Below are positions 54,575-64,000 of a stretch of DNA of 64,000 bases, one piece after another. Below the pieces are notes generated by a model. That model was not told the DNA's origin. It made no database searches and saw nothing but the letters and a program-made list of their open reading frames with translations. Position numbers and translations under genes: made by a program. Within the stretch, counting starts at the first letter, position 1; each line of letters starts with the position of its first letter. The stretch covers positions 10,478,001 through 10,542,000 of the forward strand of contig NC_134161.1 in the NCBI RefSeq assembly GCF_033958435.1. The letters are read 5' to 3'. Origin of the DNA: Carettochelys insculpta. Its lineage: Eukaryota; Chordata; Testudines; Carettochelyidae.

Positions 54575-57500
54575 CTGTCAGAAAGCAGACAACAGGACAC
54601 GTTAGGACATTCAGGAGCTATGCTGGCCCCACTGAGGATGTACTCATAGGTCAACATCTGCTTTAAGCTACTGGAGCAGTAGCTTGCATCCGTCCCTATC
54701 GGATAGTCTAGTCCACTCCCAACCCTTCAGCTGTGAAAGGCCTCAAGAGAAGGGCCCAGGCAGTGCACACCTCTGGAAGACCAGATGGTAGAACTTCAAG
54801 GATGGGGCAGAGACAGTCACTAGACGATAGGTTTGTTCTAGTACGTTGGGCAGCACTGCCACGGTTAATGAGGTGAAAGGCAGCCACTTATGGTGCAGCA
54901 CAGAGAACTGACGGTGGAGAAGTTCTCTCTGAGGAGCATCCTCAACAGACCTAGACAGACAGCTGCATTTTCTACCCATGCCTCAGTGGGCACCCAGGGA
55001 GGAGCCAGCATGGCTGCCTACAGCTCCTCTGTTGCTACTTATAACGGAGCACCTGAACGGGCTCTTGACTGGCTGGCTACGTTCTTCCCTTAACCCCATT
55101 CCTCCCTCCTCCTCTCCCCCCCGCCAACCTTCTTACCTGCTGTTTGAAGTAGCGCCTCTCTTCTTCATCTATCAGCACCAGGTTGAGATAATAACGCACT
55201 GAAAACTTCTTATTGATGTCCCTCATGGTGGGTGTCAGCTCATAGCCGGCCAGGAAGAGTCTGATTGGAATGGATTCCCCTGCAAAGGGCACCGCAGAAG
55301 TGAGTGTAGGCACACCCGATTCATTTCCATCTTAGAAGGTGCACACCAGCATAGTCGGGTGAAACAAGAGCACGCTAACTCCTGCAACTCTGTGCCTAAG
55401 TCTGGCGTGCCTTATCGCTGCTGGATGGGTCGTAGGGTGAATGCCCTCAGCTCCCACAGAATAGCAGTGTGCATGCTTAATCCTTGGTAGGGCTGGGCCC
55501 TTTGTGGCAAGTGTCCTAACTTCACTTCAACAGTACAATTGTTGCCCTCAGCATTGGTGAAGAAAGAATGGGGTCAAGTTCCTTCTAGCCATGACATGGC
55601 AGCTCTACCACACAGCTGTACATCACCACAGCTGAGAACTATTATTCAGAGAAACCTAATGTCTCACAGCATGTGTAATGAGAGAAGATGCCACCTTTCA
55701 GCACTCTATTCTGAGACCAGGCCCAAGTCAGTAATGAAAGTCTATTCCTAACTGTACTGCTGATTTGCAAGGAGCAATGTGCCTCAATTCTCACGCCATT
55801 TATAAGCTGCCAAGAAAACAGGACAACGGCTTTGCAGAACGCATAGTAGGTCCCACATTCCCGCAGCAATAGTGCAAAACTCTGGTCCCCCAAAGATAAA
55901 AGAGGAATGAAACTGAATAGGGATTTGGAACAGCTACTGTGTGAAGGGAGATGAAAGAGAATAGGACCTTCCGGCTTAGAACAAAGACAACTAAGGGGAA
56001 ATATGGTAGAGGTCTATGAAACCATGATTGATGTTGAGAGAGTAAATAAGGAAAAGCTGCTTGTTCCATTAACACGAGACTTAGGGGTCACCGAATGACG
56101 TTAATAGGTAGCAGATTTAAAACAAACACAAGGAAGTACTTTTTCCACACAACGCACAGTCAACCTGTGGAACCCCTTGCCAGAGGATGTTGTGAAGTAC
56201 AAAACTGTAACAGCGTTCAAAATTCATGGAGTTTAAGTTCATCAGTGGTGTTCCTAGCCTTGGTTTATCAGAAGCTGGGCAAAGGCAAAAGGAGGTGTCA
56301 TTTGATGATTACCTGTTTTGTTCATTCCTCTGGGACACCTGGCGTAGACCACTGTTACAAGACAGGACACTGGGCTAGATGGACATTTGGTCTGACCCAG
56401 TACGGCCATTCTTAAGTTCTTTTATAAATGGTTTCCAACTCCTCCTCACCTCTCACAGGTGCTCCATCCATGATTTCGTATTTTGCTATTGTGTCATTCT
56501 CATGGTAAACATTGGGGCCGGTCCCTGTTGTCTCTCTCTTGATGATATCTATCTCCATGTGTTTGATCTTGATCCGCACCAACAGGAAGTAGATTTTTCC
56601 AACAATCACATCTTTTAAGTGGTACCTTGGAAGGATAAGGCAAAACAGCCATGATCAGTTTTGGTCTCCGCACAACAAAGCAGGAAACAAATGGACAAGC
56701 TGTGACATGCTTGTCTGACATTTCCTTATTCTCCCCAGGGTCCACTTGAGATTCCTTGAGCACCCCAGCTGCACATGAAATGAGGAGACAATAGGCTGGA
56801 TATTGTTAAGAACTTTCCAACAAGTGATTTCCATGGCAATTACTTAGGTCATTTAACATACCTTGCAGCAGGACACTCCAGCTCTGGGTGAGAAGAACAG
56901 ATGACAATGTAGCCTAAACTGGTCACTTCCAATTTCTGTGCCTGATTTAAAAGCCACATAGTTCCCCATTAAATTGCACCATTCTGGCCAACAACAGAAG
57001 CTGTTCCATTAGGTCATCTGTGACTCAGAATGGGACTTACCAAATAAGAGTAGAACAAACCCACTTTTGTCCCAATTCTGCGCACCTACCCCAGTACGTG
57101 GGTGAAGAGGCATCCATCTGGAGAGAGCACATTACCGGGTAGTGGTGAGGGGGGGAAAAAATCTAAAGCAGGAACAGTCCTTGAACTTCAATGAACTACG
57201 TGGCATCCACAGCAGCAATCACGGAGAATGAAGATAAACAGGGTCCCACCTAAAGTTCACAACAGCAACTGCCTCTGTAAACCTAATCAAGTTAAGCAGC
57301 CTCTGAGGGTATGTCTACAAAGGAATTTGACACATGTGACTCCAGCTAAGCAGCTGTTTCATTGTAGCGTTGACTTCCAGGCTCAGGCTAGATCCCAGGG
57401 CTCTACAATTCTGAGAGGTGAATTGCAGAGTGGCAGCCCCAGCCCAGAAGTCTGCACTGCAACTGAAGAGCCCCAGGGGCTGTGGGTCTTTTTTTCCCTC

Positions 57501-60222
57501 CCTCCTCTAGCTGAGACATGCCCTAGAAGTCCCACCAGATCTACTCAGGGGGCTGCATCCCCTCATGCAGGGCATTTTACTCAGCACTTACTTGGATTTG
57601 TTATACTCAAATTCAATGTGCAGGCAATCCTCGATTCCCACCTCCATCTTGATAGAAGAATTGAGCTCTGGGTAGGTGCTGAGTGTGTGCACGACTATGT
57701 CCATCTCCTTGACCACATCATTTAGTCTGCGGCTAACAGTTGCTCGGAGGAAATACCTGCGTGGAAAATGGCTCACCCATTAGAACCCTTGTGGACTACC
57801 TCATTGGGTGCAAAAGCTATGGAGGAAGGGGTAAGAGTGGAGGAGGGAGAGGAACATGGACTTTGATGGAGTTGTACAAACCATATGGTTCAGCCATTCC
57901 GGTAACCTGCCCCCTATAGTGGATGATACCTGATGGTTTAGAAGAAGGTGAAAGTTCTTTACAGCGCACCTAAACAATTGTACACTGGTGTACGTAGGGG
58001 AGCTGTCAGTTTGAACCCTGTGGCTTATAGCCCTAAAGCATGAAATAAGAGTCATATTAACCACCACCTATATAACTATTGATTCGAAAAATTGTCCAGC
58101 TCTCTTAAATGCAGCCACAGCATTTGACTCATTGACCATATTTCAAGGTAACGGCATACTTTTATGGCTCAGCTCTGAAGCAGGATTTGCTATTTGTCAA
58201 CAGCAACATGCAAGTAAGGCCTCCAAGCCACGATTAAAATAAGCAGATCTGATTGCAGGACTATTGAAGCACTGGTAATGGACTCTACTGAGGACTGAAG
58301 CAAGTGACCAGATATGACTGTTTTGTTGCCACATAATCTGGAAGCATTTGGGAACCAAAAGAGACTTTGGTTTCCCTTTAAATTTTAAGAATGAAAAAGA
58401 GCAGCTCAGGCCCTATTCACATGCATCAAAGAAGCCATGACAGGCCACATTATACTACTGAGCCCACTGCACCACTTCAGGAAGTGCACTCAGCACTTGA
58501 CAGGCTGTCCCAAGACAGCACTGTATTCCATTGTCACAAGTGTTGATAATTTAACATTCCACTTCAGCCAAGGCTCAGGCGCACAGACCCTTCAGCTGCC
58601 GTGAATGATCTCGGTTACAGCACAAGACTGGAGATATCAAGAAGCGAAGGGAAGAACAGAGGTGAAGTCAGGGAAAGAAGCGTGGGCTTTTCAAGAGGGG
58701 GAGAAAGACGAATGACAAAAAGGGCTGAGAGCTCCTTTTTCAAACGTGGCTTTCACAGGAGTTGGTAGATTTCCCACAGATTTTCTAGGGATCCCACACA
58801 CTCTATCTGAACTGTCAATCCACCTCCATACCCACGTGGTTCAATGCGAAATGGGTCTATACCACGGACCCCCGCACAAACAGCAGCTACATAGGCTGAA
58901 CACACATGCTAGGCCACAATTCAGTTTAAAAGGGACAGCCCAACGACGCAAACATAACTGCATATTTACTAGAAAGATACAGACTAGAAAGTAATTTCTT
59001 CAGCAGCCCTTTAGAAATGCTCATCACTGCTTTGTTCTCTCTGCAGGGTTAACTGGGCCGTGTAGTGCCACTCTCCACTGGGAATAACATTTTATTGACA
59101 CTTCCACCCTGCTGTGGGGAAACAGCTCCAGCGGAAATGCACGGGAAATCAGATTTTTAGGAGTTATTGTCCGCTTGTTTTAAAATGATAGAAGATGGTT
59201 CGTTTAACAGCAGGTCAATCAATCACTTTCCAATTAATGCTCCTGAATTCTGATTTCCCATGGATGTCACAATACTCATACCCCACGGTCCTAGTCTAGG
59301 CCATTACACTGTCAAAACTGACAGTTCCCTATTGGATTTTTAGTTGTTTCTTATTATACTTTAGACAGAACTACAATTTTCCTTTTCTTCCCAATTTGAC
59401 CCTTAAGCATTAGACCGGTGGTGGGCAAACTGTGGTCCCCTGGGACTGCCCCTGCAGTCCATGTGCCCCCCTGGTTGTCCCCTTTCCCCATGCTCCTCAT
59501 GCACCATGGCACTGGAGCCCCACACTTCCTATACCTCCTCCTCACAGTACTTTCAGAGGAGGCACAAATCACGTGATATACACGGACCTCACTCCTCTCC
59601 CTGCTTCCCAGGGCTGGAATGCTATGAATCAGCTCTTCGTGGTGTTCCAGGTCTGGGAGGGAGCAGGGCAAAGCAAGGATGGTGTGCAAATCAGTTGAGT
59701 TGCAGGCTCCCAAAGTGCTGGAAAGGAGGGGGAAGGAGCTGGTAAGTATGGGGTTCTACTGCGCAGTGCATGAGACATATGTGGAGTGGGGCAGATGGGC
59801 CACAGATAGAACCCCAGTGGCCCATGGGCTGCTGCATCCCACTGCAGTGAAGGAGAGCCACTCATGCAGCCCACCCATTATTAGTGATTGCTCATTGCTG
59901 CATTAGACCCTCACGTTGCTGTACTAGTAATCTGTTGGCGTGTGTTCATCTGGGATACCTACAGTGCTGTAGGTCTTGCTAGAAAGACACTGCATGCAAA
60001 TTAATGCACAGGAAAACGACTGAAGCTTGGTACAGGTAGAAACCCAACAAAGGGAGTAGACTCACCGTAACTTTACGTTCTGTCCTGTGTACGACTCGTA
60101 TGGTTTTTCTACGTGCGTGAATTCAAAGTCAAACGTCTGTGACTGGGTGAACTCACCAGGACGGGCCAGATCCTTCACCAGAGAGACAAATTCATGGTGG
60201 TTGCCCCGGTCATAGTAGAGTT
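54428..60222 (-). CDS. VPS26B: VPS26B, retromer subunit (last 5 coding exons; first exons outside window)
   Basis: Exons: 60066-60222, 57592-57756, 56450-56625, 55137-55279, 54428-54574. They give 261 full codons plus TGA in one phase-consistent frame, equal to about residues 75-336 of the 336-residue human protein. Known role: arrestin-fold subunit of retromer, working with VPS35 and VPS29 to sort cargo from endosomes. Visible signatures are LYYDRGNHHEFVSLVKDLAR, VEKPYESYTGQNVKLRYFLR, RLNDVVKEMDIVVHTLSTYP, YHLKDVIVGKIYFLLVRIKI and GESIPIRLFLAGYELTPTMR. The C-terminal tail (RFEGTSSHAEARTPSQPAEN...) is the B-type tail rather than VPS26A. It is tail-to-tail with THYN1. I could not see exons for the first ~74 residues in 60223-64000. 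Confidence 0.96.
54575..55136. other. VPS26B: VPS26B last intron
   Basis: No exon or clear repeat recognised. Confidence 0.5.
55137..55279 (-). CDS. VPS26B: VPS26B internal exon
   Basis: Acceptor CCTTTGCAG|GGGAA, donor CAGCAG|GTAAGA. Encodes (G)ESIPIRLFLAGYELTPTM to VLIDEEERRYFKQQ, the C-terminal arrestin lobe. Confidence 0.96.
55280..56449. other. VPS26B: VPS26B intron with CR1 tail
   Basis: The stretch 55280-55970 is ordinary; the rest is the CR1 fragment listed separately. Confidence 0.55.
55976..56420 (+). mobile_element. CR1 LINE 3' end, older subfamily
   Basis: ATATGGTAGAGGTCTATGAA, ACTTTTTCCACACAACGCAC, TGTGGAACCCCTTGCCAGAG and CTAGATGGACATTTGGTCTG, then CCCAGTACGGCCATTCTTAA, are CR1 3'-end landmarks in order. 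Distinct from the 12.4/46.4 kb subfamily. Antisense to VPS26B and ending ~30 bp from an exon donor. Confidence 0.85.
56450..56625 (-). CDS. VPS26B: VPS26B internal exon
   Basis: Acceptor CCTTCCAAG|GTACC, donor GAGAG|GTGAGG. Encodes YHLKDVIVGKIYFLLVRIKI to AKYEIMDGAPVR. A CR1 tail ends about 30 bp past the donor. Confidence 0.96.
56626..57591. other. VPS26B: VPS26B intron
   Basis: Contains a small element near 57306-57420 (next entry). No exon seen. Confidence 0.5.
57306..57420. mobile_element. Small DNA-transposon remnant with GGGTATGTCTACA end
   Basis: The end resembles that of the 18500-18795 element read in reverse. Its other border is unclear. Confidence 0.4.
57592..57756 (-). CDS. VPS26B: VPS26B internal exon
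   Basis: Acceptor CACGCAG|GTATTT, donor TCCAA|GTAAGT. Encodes YFLRATVSRRLNDVVKEMDI to LHIEFEYNKS(K). Confidence 0.96.
57757..60065. other. VPS26B: VPS26B intron (2.3 kb)
   Basis: Contains a possible hAT-like insertion starting at 59412 (GTGGTGGGCAAACTGTGG) and extending to about 59890. No exon recognised. Confidence 0.5.
59412..59890. mobile_element. Possible hAT-like insertion
   Basis: CCGGTGGTGGGCAAACTGTG is a common hAT terminal sequence. The body is C-rich. The right end is tentative. Confidence 0.4.
60066..60222 (-). CDS. VPS26B: VPS26B internal exon (first in window)
   Basis: Acceptor TCTTCCTAG|AACTC, donor TTACG|GTGAGT. Encodes (E)LYYDRGNHHEFVSLVKDL to YESYTGQNVKL(R). It needs one base from an upstream exon, so the gene continues to the right. 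Confidence 0.95.
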
Positions 60223-60746
60223 CTAGGAAGAGAATGCTTGGTTAAGCAAGGCTGATCACTCCCAGGTGAGTGGCTCAGCTTTGGGAGAAGAACTGCAGGA
60301 AATGGCATGGCAGAAAAGAACCAGTCCCCAATAAAGCCCCTTCCCCACCCCATCCCTTCTCCTCCAGTGAGTGAGCCCAGGTCTAAAGAGTGGAGACGCA
60401 TCGTTGAGTGCTTGACACATCATGGGCCCAAGCTCATTTCAAAGTGCCAGCAAAAACAAGAAACCAATTTTGCAGACAGGTTTGTTCACCTGAAAAATTA
60501 GCAGTGCTATTCCCATCATTGGGCAGCTCGTGTCCACACAGTTATTTACATTCTCTTCTCTCTAGCAGATGACAGAATCCAATATAATGGAAGGACTGCT
60601 CTCTTAATGGTTTGACTTAGGAAGCCTTAACTCCTGCATTCCATTCTTAGATCTGCAACTATCTTGTTGTGACACCTTCAGCACTTCCCCTTAACTAAAA
60701 TAGGTAATCGACCCATCCTCCAGAGGACCATTTTCCTGAATTATTA

Positions 60747-61066
60747 CAGTGAACTCTTCCATAACTGGCATTCTATCATCCAGAACTCTCAAATTACCAG
60801 CATATTAACAAGTAAATTTTAATTACGTTGTCCATATGCACAGTATGATAAAAGTAAATATAAATAAATACAGCAAATACAGTATAGGTTGACAGTGTAC
60901 AATACTAGTGTTGTTGGTAAATCAAGTACCCTGCATGCATCTGTTTGCTTCCTAATATCTCATCTTGTTTTTCTTTAGTGTTATGCATTGCTAGGTATAC
61001 CTCTTTTTTCCAGAATTTCTGACTATCCAGCAGTTTCCTGGCTGCCACATATGAAAGAGTTTACTG
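60747..61066. mobile_element. Tc1/mariner-like MITE, complete
   Basis: Inverted ends CAGTGAACTCTTCCATAACT and (read in reverse) CAGTAAACTCTTTCATATGT, with TA on both outer sides (60745-60746, 61067-61068). A partial relative lies at 27491-27645. Confidence 0.8.
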
Positions 61067-62174
61067 TATTTGTAAAGTGCTTGAGGAGCCTCTAAACGTG
61101 TCATCGTCCACTGTACAAGTACGGAAGAAATAAGATATTCTACCAGCTCATGCAAAATAAGAGACAGGACAGGCTGGCTTCAGAAATAACTGAGAAGGTC
61201 AGTAAATATTCCACTCCCACGAAAGCAGATGAACAGAGAGGAGACAAAGAAAACAGGAGCAAAGATTCACATGATCTGTCTGCAGCTTGACTCATTTCCC
61301 CTATGTAAAACACAAACCCAGAATGTCTAAATGGGTCACTTTAATCAAGATTAATATATCTAGACAGGCTTCAAAGACAAGGCAGCATCACAGAGCCAAT
61401 CAGCAGCTAGAGCCATACCTTCTCTCGCTACTGCCTACAGACCCTCACCTTCAAGATGCAGGCACTGGAGTTCTACCCAGGGAAAAACCAAAGGCCCAAA
61501 GCTCTCGCCGAACAGGGAAAGCAGAAGCACAGCACGAGCAGGCTTCCACCTTTGCTCATGCTGCGCAAAGAAGGTTAAAGCAACAGTGAGAACAGAGGGG
61601 GCCCCATTAGCTCCAGGGAACCAGGAAGGGCAATGAACTCCATTGACTCAGCACAATGCCAGCCCCATATCATGTGGCCCTGCAGAGAACATGTCTTCAA
61701 AGGATAAAGTTGAGCTGCTGATTCTACATCAGATGCATATGAGGGCAGGAAACATTTGGGAGCAAAGGACTGTGTGACAGTACTGCTAAAACCAGCGGCA
61801 GAGATGAAAAGACAGCTACTTTTCTGCACCTTCCAAATTGTTCCAGCTGTTCTCCAAGCATAGCAGTGACCATGTGACCACCTTTAATTTTCCACCTTGA
61901 TCCAAAATGACAGAAAGTGACACACAGGGGTTGGGGGACGGAGGGAAATGACTTGAACTTAGATCACTATTATACATGAGGGCAAAGGCAATCTATTCCA
62001 GCTTGTGCATGCTGGACTCTGAGAAACTTGCCAAATACAGCCCTTTGGAAAGGCAAAATTTGGACAACCCCAATTCTTACGATCTGGAGCTGAACACAGC
62101 TTGGACAAGGTTAGACATTGCCACACATCCACAGAATGCTGGTGCAAAGGCTTTTTGAAGGTCGAGGGGGAAAA

Positions 62175-62340
62175 TTATGTAGTTAGGATCTCAGGAGATC
62201 TGGGTTCATTTCCTATCTCTGCCACAGACTCAACATGGGATCCTCAGAAAATCACAATGTGCCTCATCTCAGCTATACAATGTGGGATAATGCTTCATCA
62301 TGCCCTTCCTTTACTCCATTTTATCTCTCTAGACCAATAG
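62175..62340. repeat. MIR/CORE-SINE-like remnant
   Basis: GAGATCTGGGTTCATTTCCT then CTGCCACAGACTC and a tail with ATACAATGTGGGATAATG follow the MIR plan. Confidence 0.6.
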
Positions 62341-62879
62341 TTCATTGGGGTTGGAATGTTCTCTACTGTATTTCTATAGCATATAGCATAACAAAGCCCT
62401 TATCTTGGCTGGCGCCTCTGGGCCTTAATGTCATACAAGCATCTCTCTTTTTGATACACCTCCACAAAGATAGAGGAGAGGTGCTCCTTTGTGTGATGAG
62501 GACGGAATGAAGGCACCATACACGAAAACTCATGGCACAATGCCAAAGGCAATGACTGAATTTAAATTGGGAAAATACAGACTACCAGCATACTAGGTTC
62601 CCAACAGTTACTGCCAAAGGGCTGAGACTGACATTTAGACTTTTAGAGGAGGAACAGAGTTTTCTTATTTCAGAAGACATCTCACATCAAACATTAGGGG
62701 AAAAACGTCTCGGTTTGAATTGTTCAACTAAACCAGAGTTTTCCATTCTTAGTTTTGTTTTAATCTACAAACCTTTTTGGGAGAACAGTCACTGCAGACA
62801 CACTGTTGTCCAAAAAGGAATCTGCACTGTCCAACCATCAGAGGGAAAACTGTCCTGGATATTAACACGATTACCGGAT

Positions 62880-62990
62880 ACAGAATGCCTGGATTCTACT
62901 CCCGGCTTCATCATACCACTTCTCTATGCTTCAGTACCCCATCTGTAAAATGGGGGAAATGTCTATGTTCTCACCCCTGAAAATCTAAAA
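62880..62990. repeat. MIR/CORE-SINE-like remnant
   Basis: CTCTATGCTTCAGTACCCCA followed by TCTGTAAAATGGGGGAAATG is the MIR 3' part. Confidence 0.6.
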
Positions 62991-64000
62991 CTCTAGCGTG
63001 GGGTATTTGTAGATGGAAGATGCTACAGAAGCACAAATCAGTTTTACCATCATTCAGGCTAGCGAGGCTATTTGTGAAAAGGGAACATAAGCAAACAGAA
63101 CCTGGTCCTCACATCTGATTATAAAACTCCCCTGGTACCTGTAACAGACACGTACCACTTATGCAGTGCTTCATGAAGTCAAGGCACTAGGCAAATTAAG
63201 CAGTCTTGAAAAATCCTTTGTCAATATTTTTGTCTTAATGTAACTCCCTACAAGTCTGAGTTAGCAGTCAAGACTCCATGAGGCTAGTACTGTGCAAACT
63301 GTATATACACAGAACAAAAAGCTGGCCCACCTTCCCTAAAGATCTTATAACATAAGTACTCATTTGACAGCTGGACAAATGAGACAGGTGAAATGCCTGT
63401 CCAAGGATGTACAGCATGTCAGTGGTGTTGGAGAAAGTAAAGTTCACACTCAAGTTACTCTGGACATTTTCTCTCAGAGACAGTTTAGAATCCATTTCCT
63501 GATAATGGGGTCTTATTATTCATAATTAGCTATGTGCCTTCTCTGACTCCAAAACTGTAATATGTGGTGCAAATGGGGAAAATCATAAGAGAAATTAAAT
63601 GAAAGTAGTGGGACGGGTAAAGATCATCATCAATTTAGTTTTCTATTCCAAGGAATTGACAAAGAAATGTCATCCATTTCAAATTGAAAATGTTGATTGC
63701 ATTGATGTGCAGGTCAACAGCTTCTATCAAGATTTTTTGAGCAGAAACAGTCACGGATTTAAGATCTTGGCTAAAAAGCCCTAGTATCCATGTACAGAGT
63801 TAAACAAATTAAAGTTGTGCAAGTTCACTAGGGTTTATCAATTCTTTAACTCAAACTCAGAGGAGTCCATGAAACATTTAGCTCCTTATATCAGTGGCAC
63901 AGTGGGTATGGCAAGCAACGTCCCTCCAGATTTGGAGAGAGAAAAGCACTTACCTAAACGGTGTCACCAAACGCAAACCAGAGTCACAGAAAAAACAGTT

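Larger units (their letters stand above)
60223..64000. other. VPS26B: VPS26B upstream intron (right part of window)
   Basis: Contains a complete Tc1/mariner-like MITE (60747-61066) and MIR-like remnants (62175-62340, 62880-62990). The missing VPS26B exons were not found here. Confidence 0.55.

Noticed and set aside
63958..64000. Possible VPS26B exon at the right edge, because of a good minus-strand donor (TTTAG|GTAAGTG)
   Set aside because: The upstream exon must end in phase 1 after the GQI(E) segment; the bases before this donor do not encode it.
1..64000. CRISPR arrays, phage, toxin-antitoxin or other bacterial-type systems; tRNA or rRNA genes
   Set aside because: The window is vertebrate nuclear DNA. 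The only regular array is the 48-bp minisatellite without spacers, and I recognised no structural RNA gene.

Overview
This window looks like a reptile nuclear chromosome, most likely a turtle. The genes are split by many introns, vertebrate CpG-island promoters are present, and the spacers are full of CR1 LINE fragments, CORE/MIR-type SINE remnants and small hAT-like and Tc1/mariner-like elements of kinds I associate with turtle genomes. There is no bacterial-type operon, CRISPR array, integron or phage. The species call is an inference from the repeats.

Four protein-coding genes can be assembled exon by exon. (1) Left, minus strand: the first eight coding exons of a GH35 beta-galactosidase-like gene (GLB1L2/GLB1L3 type), from a CpG-island start at 28891 down to 2533; its 3' half lies beyond the left edge. 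(2) Minus strand: a complete 11-exon ACAD8 (isobutyryl-CoA dehydrogenase), 43633 to 32112. (3) Plus strand: THYN1, 44865 to 50489, seven coding exons plus a probable 5'UTR exon, sharing a head-to-head CpG-island promoter with ACAD8. (4) Minus strand: the last five coding exons of VPS26B (retromer subunit), 60222 to 54428, tail-to-tail with THYN1; its first exons lie beyond the right edge. The order GLB1L - ACAD8 - THYN1 - VPS26B matches, in reverse, the conserved human 11q25 block VPS26B - THYN1 - ACAD8 - GLB1L3/GLB1L2.

Layout: 1-28.9 kb is GLB1L-like exons in large repeat-filled introns (intron 1 is 9.4 kb); 28.4-29.3 kb is its CpG island; 29.3-32.1 kb is intergenic; 32.1-43.6 kb is ACAD8; 43.4-44.1 kb is the shared ACAD8/THYN1 promoter; 44.8-50.65 kb is THYN1; 50.65-54.4 kb is the convergent THYN1/VPS26B gap (probably mostly VPS26B 3'UTR); 54.4-60.2 kb is VPS26B; 60.2-64 kb is a VPS26B intron. 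The four products act in separate places (secretory-pathway glycoside hydrolase, mitochondrial valine breakdown, nuclear EVE-domain protein, endosomal retromer) and are linked only by conserved synteny and one shared promoter.

I found no convincing undescribed system. The most noteworthy items are a 48-bp minisatellite abutting the ACAD8 exon 7 donor, three ZNF143/THAP11-like sites in the shared promoter, two strong inverted repeats, and several pairs of related transposon remnants.
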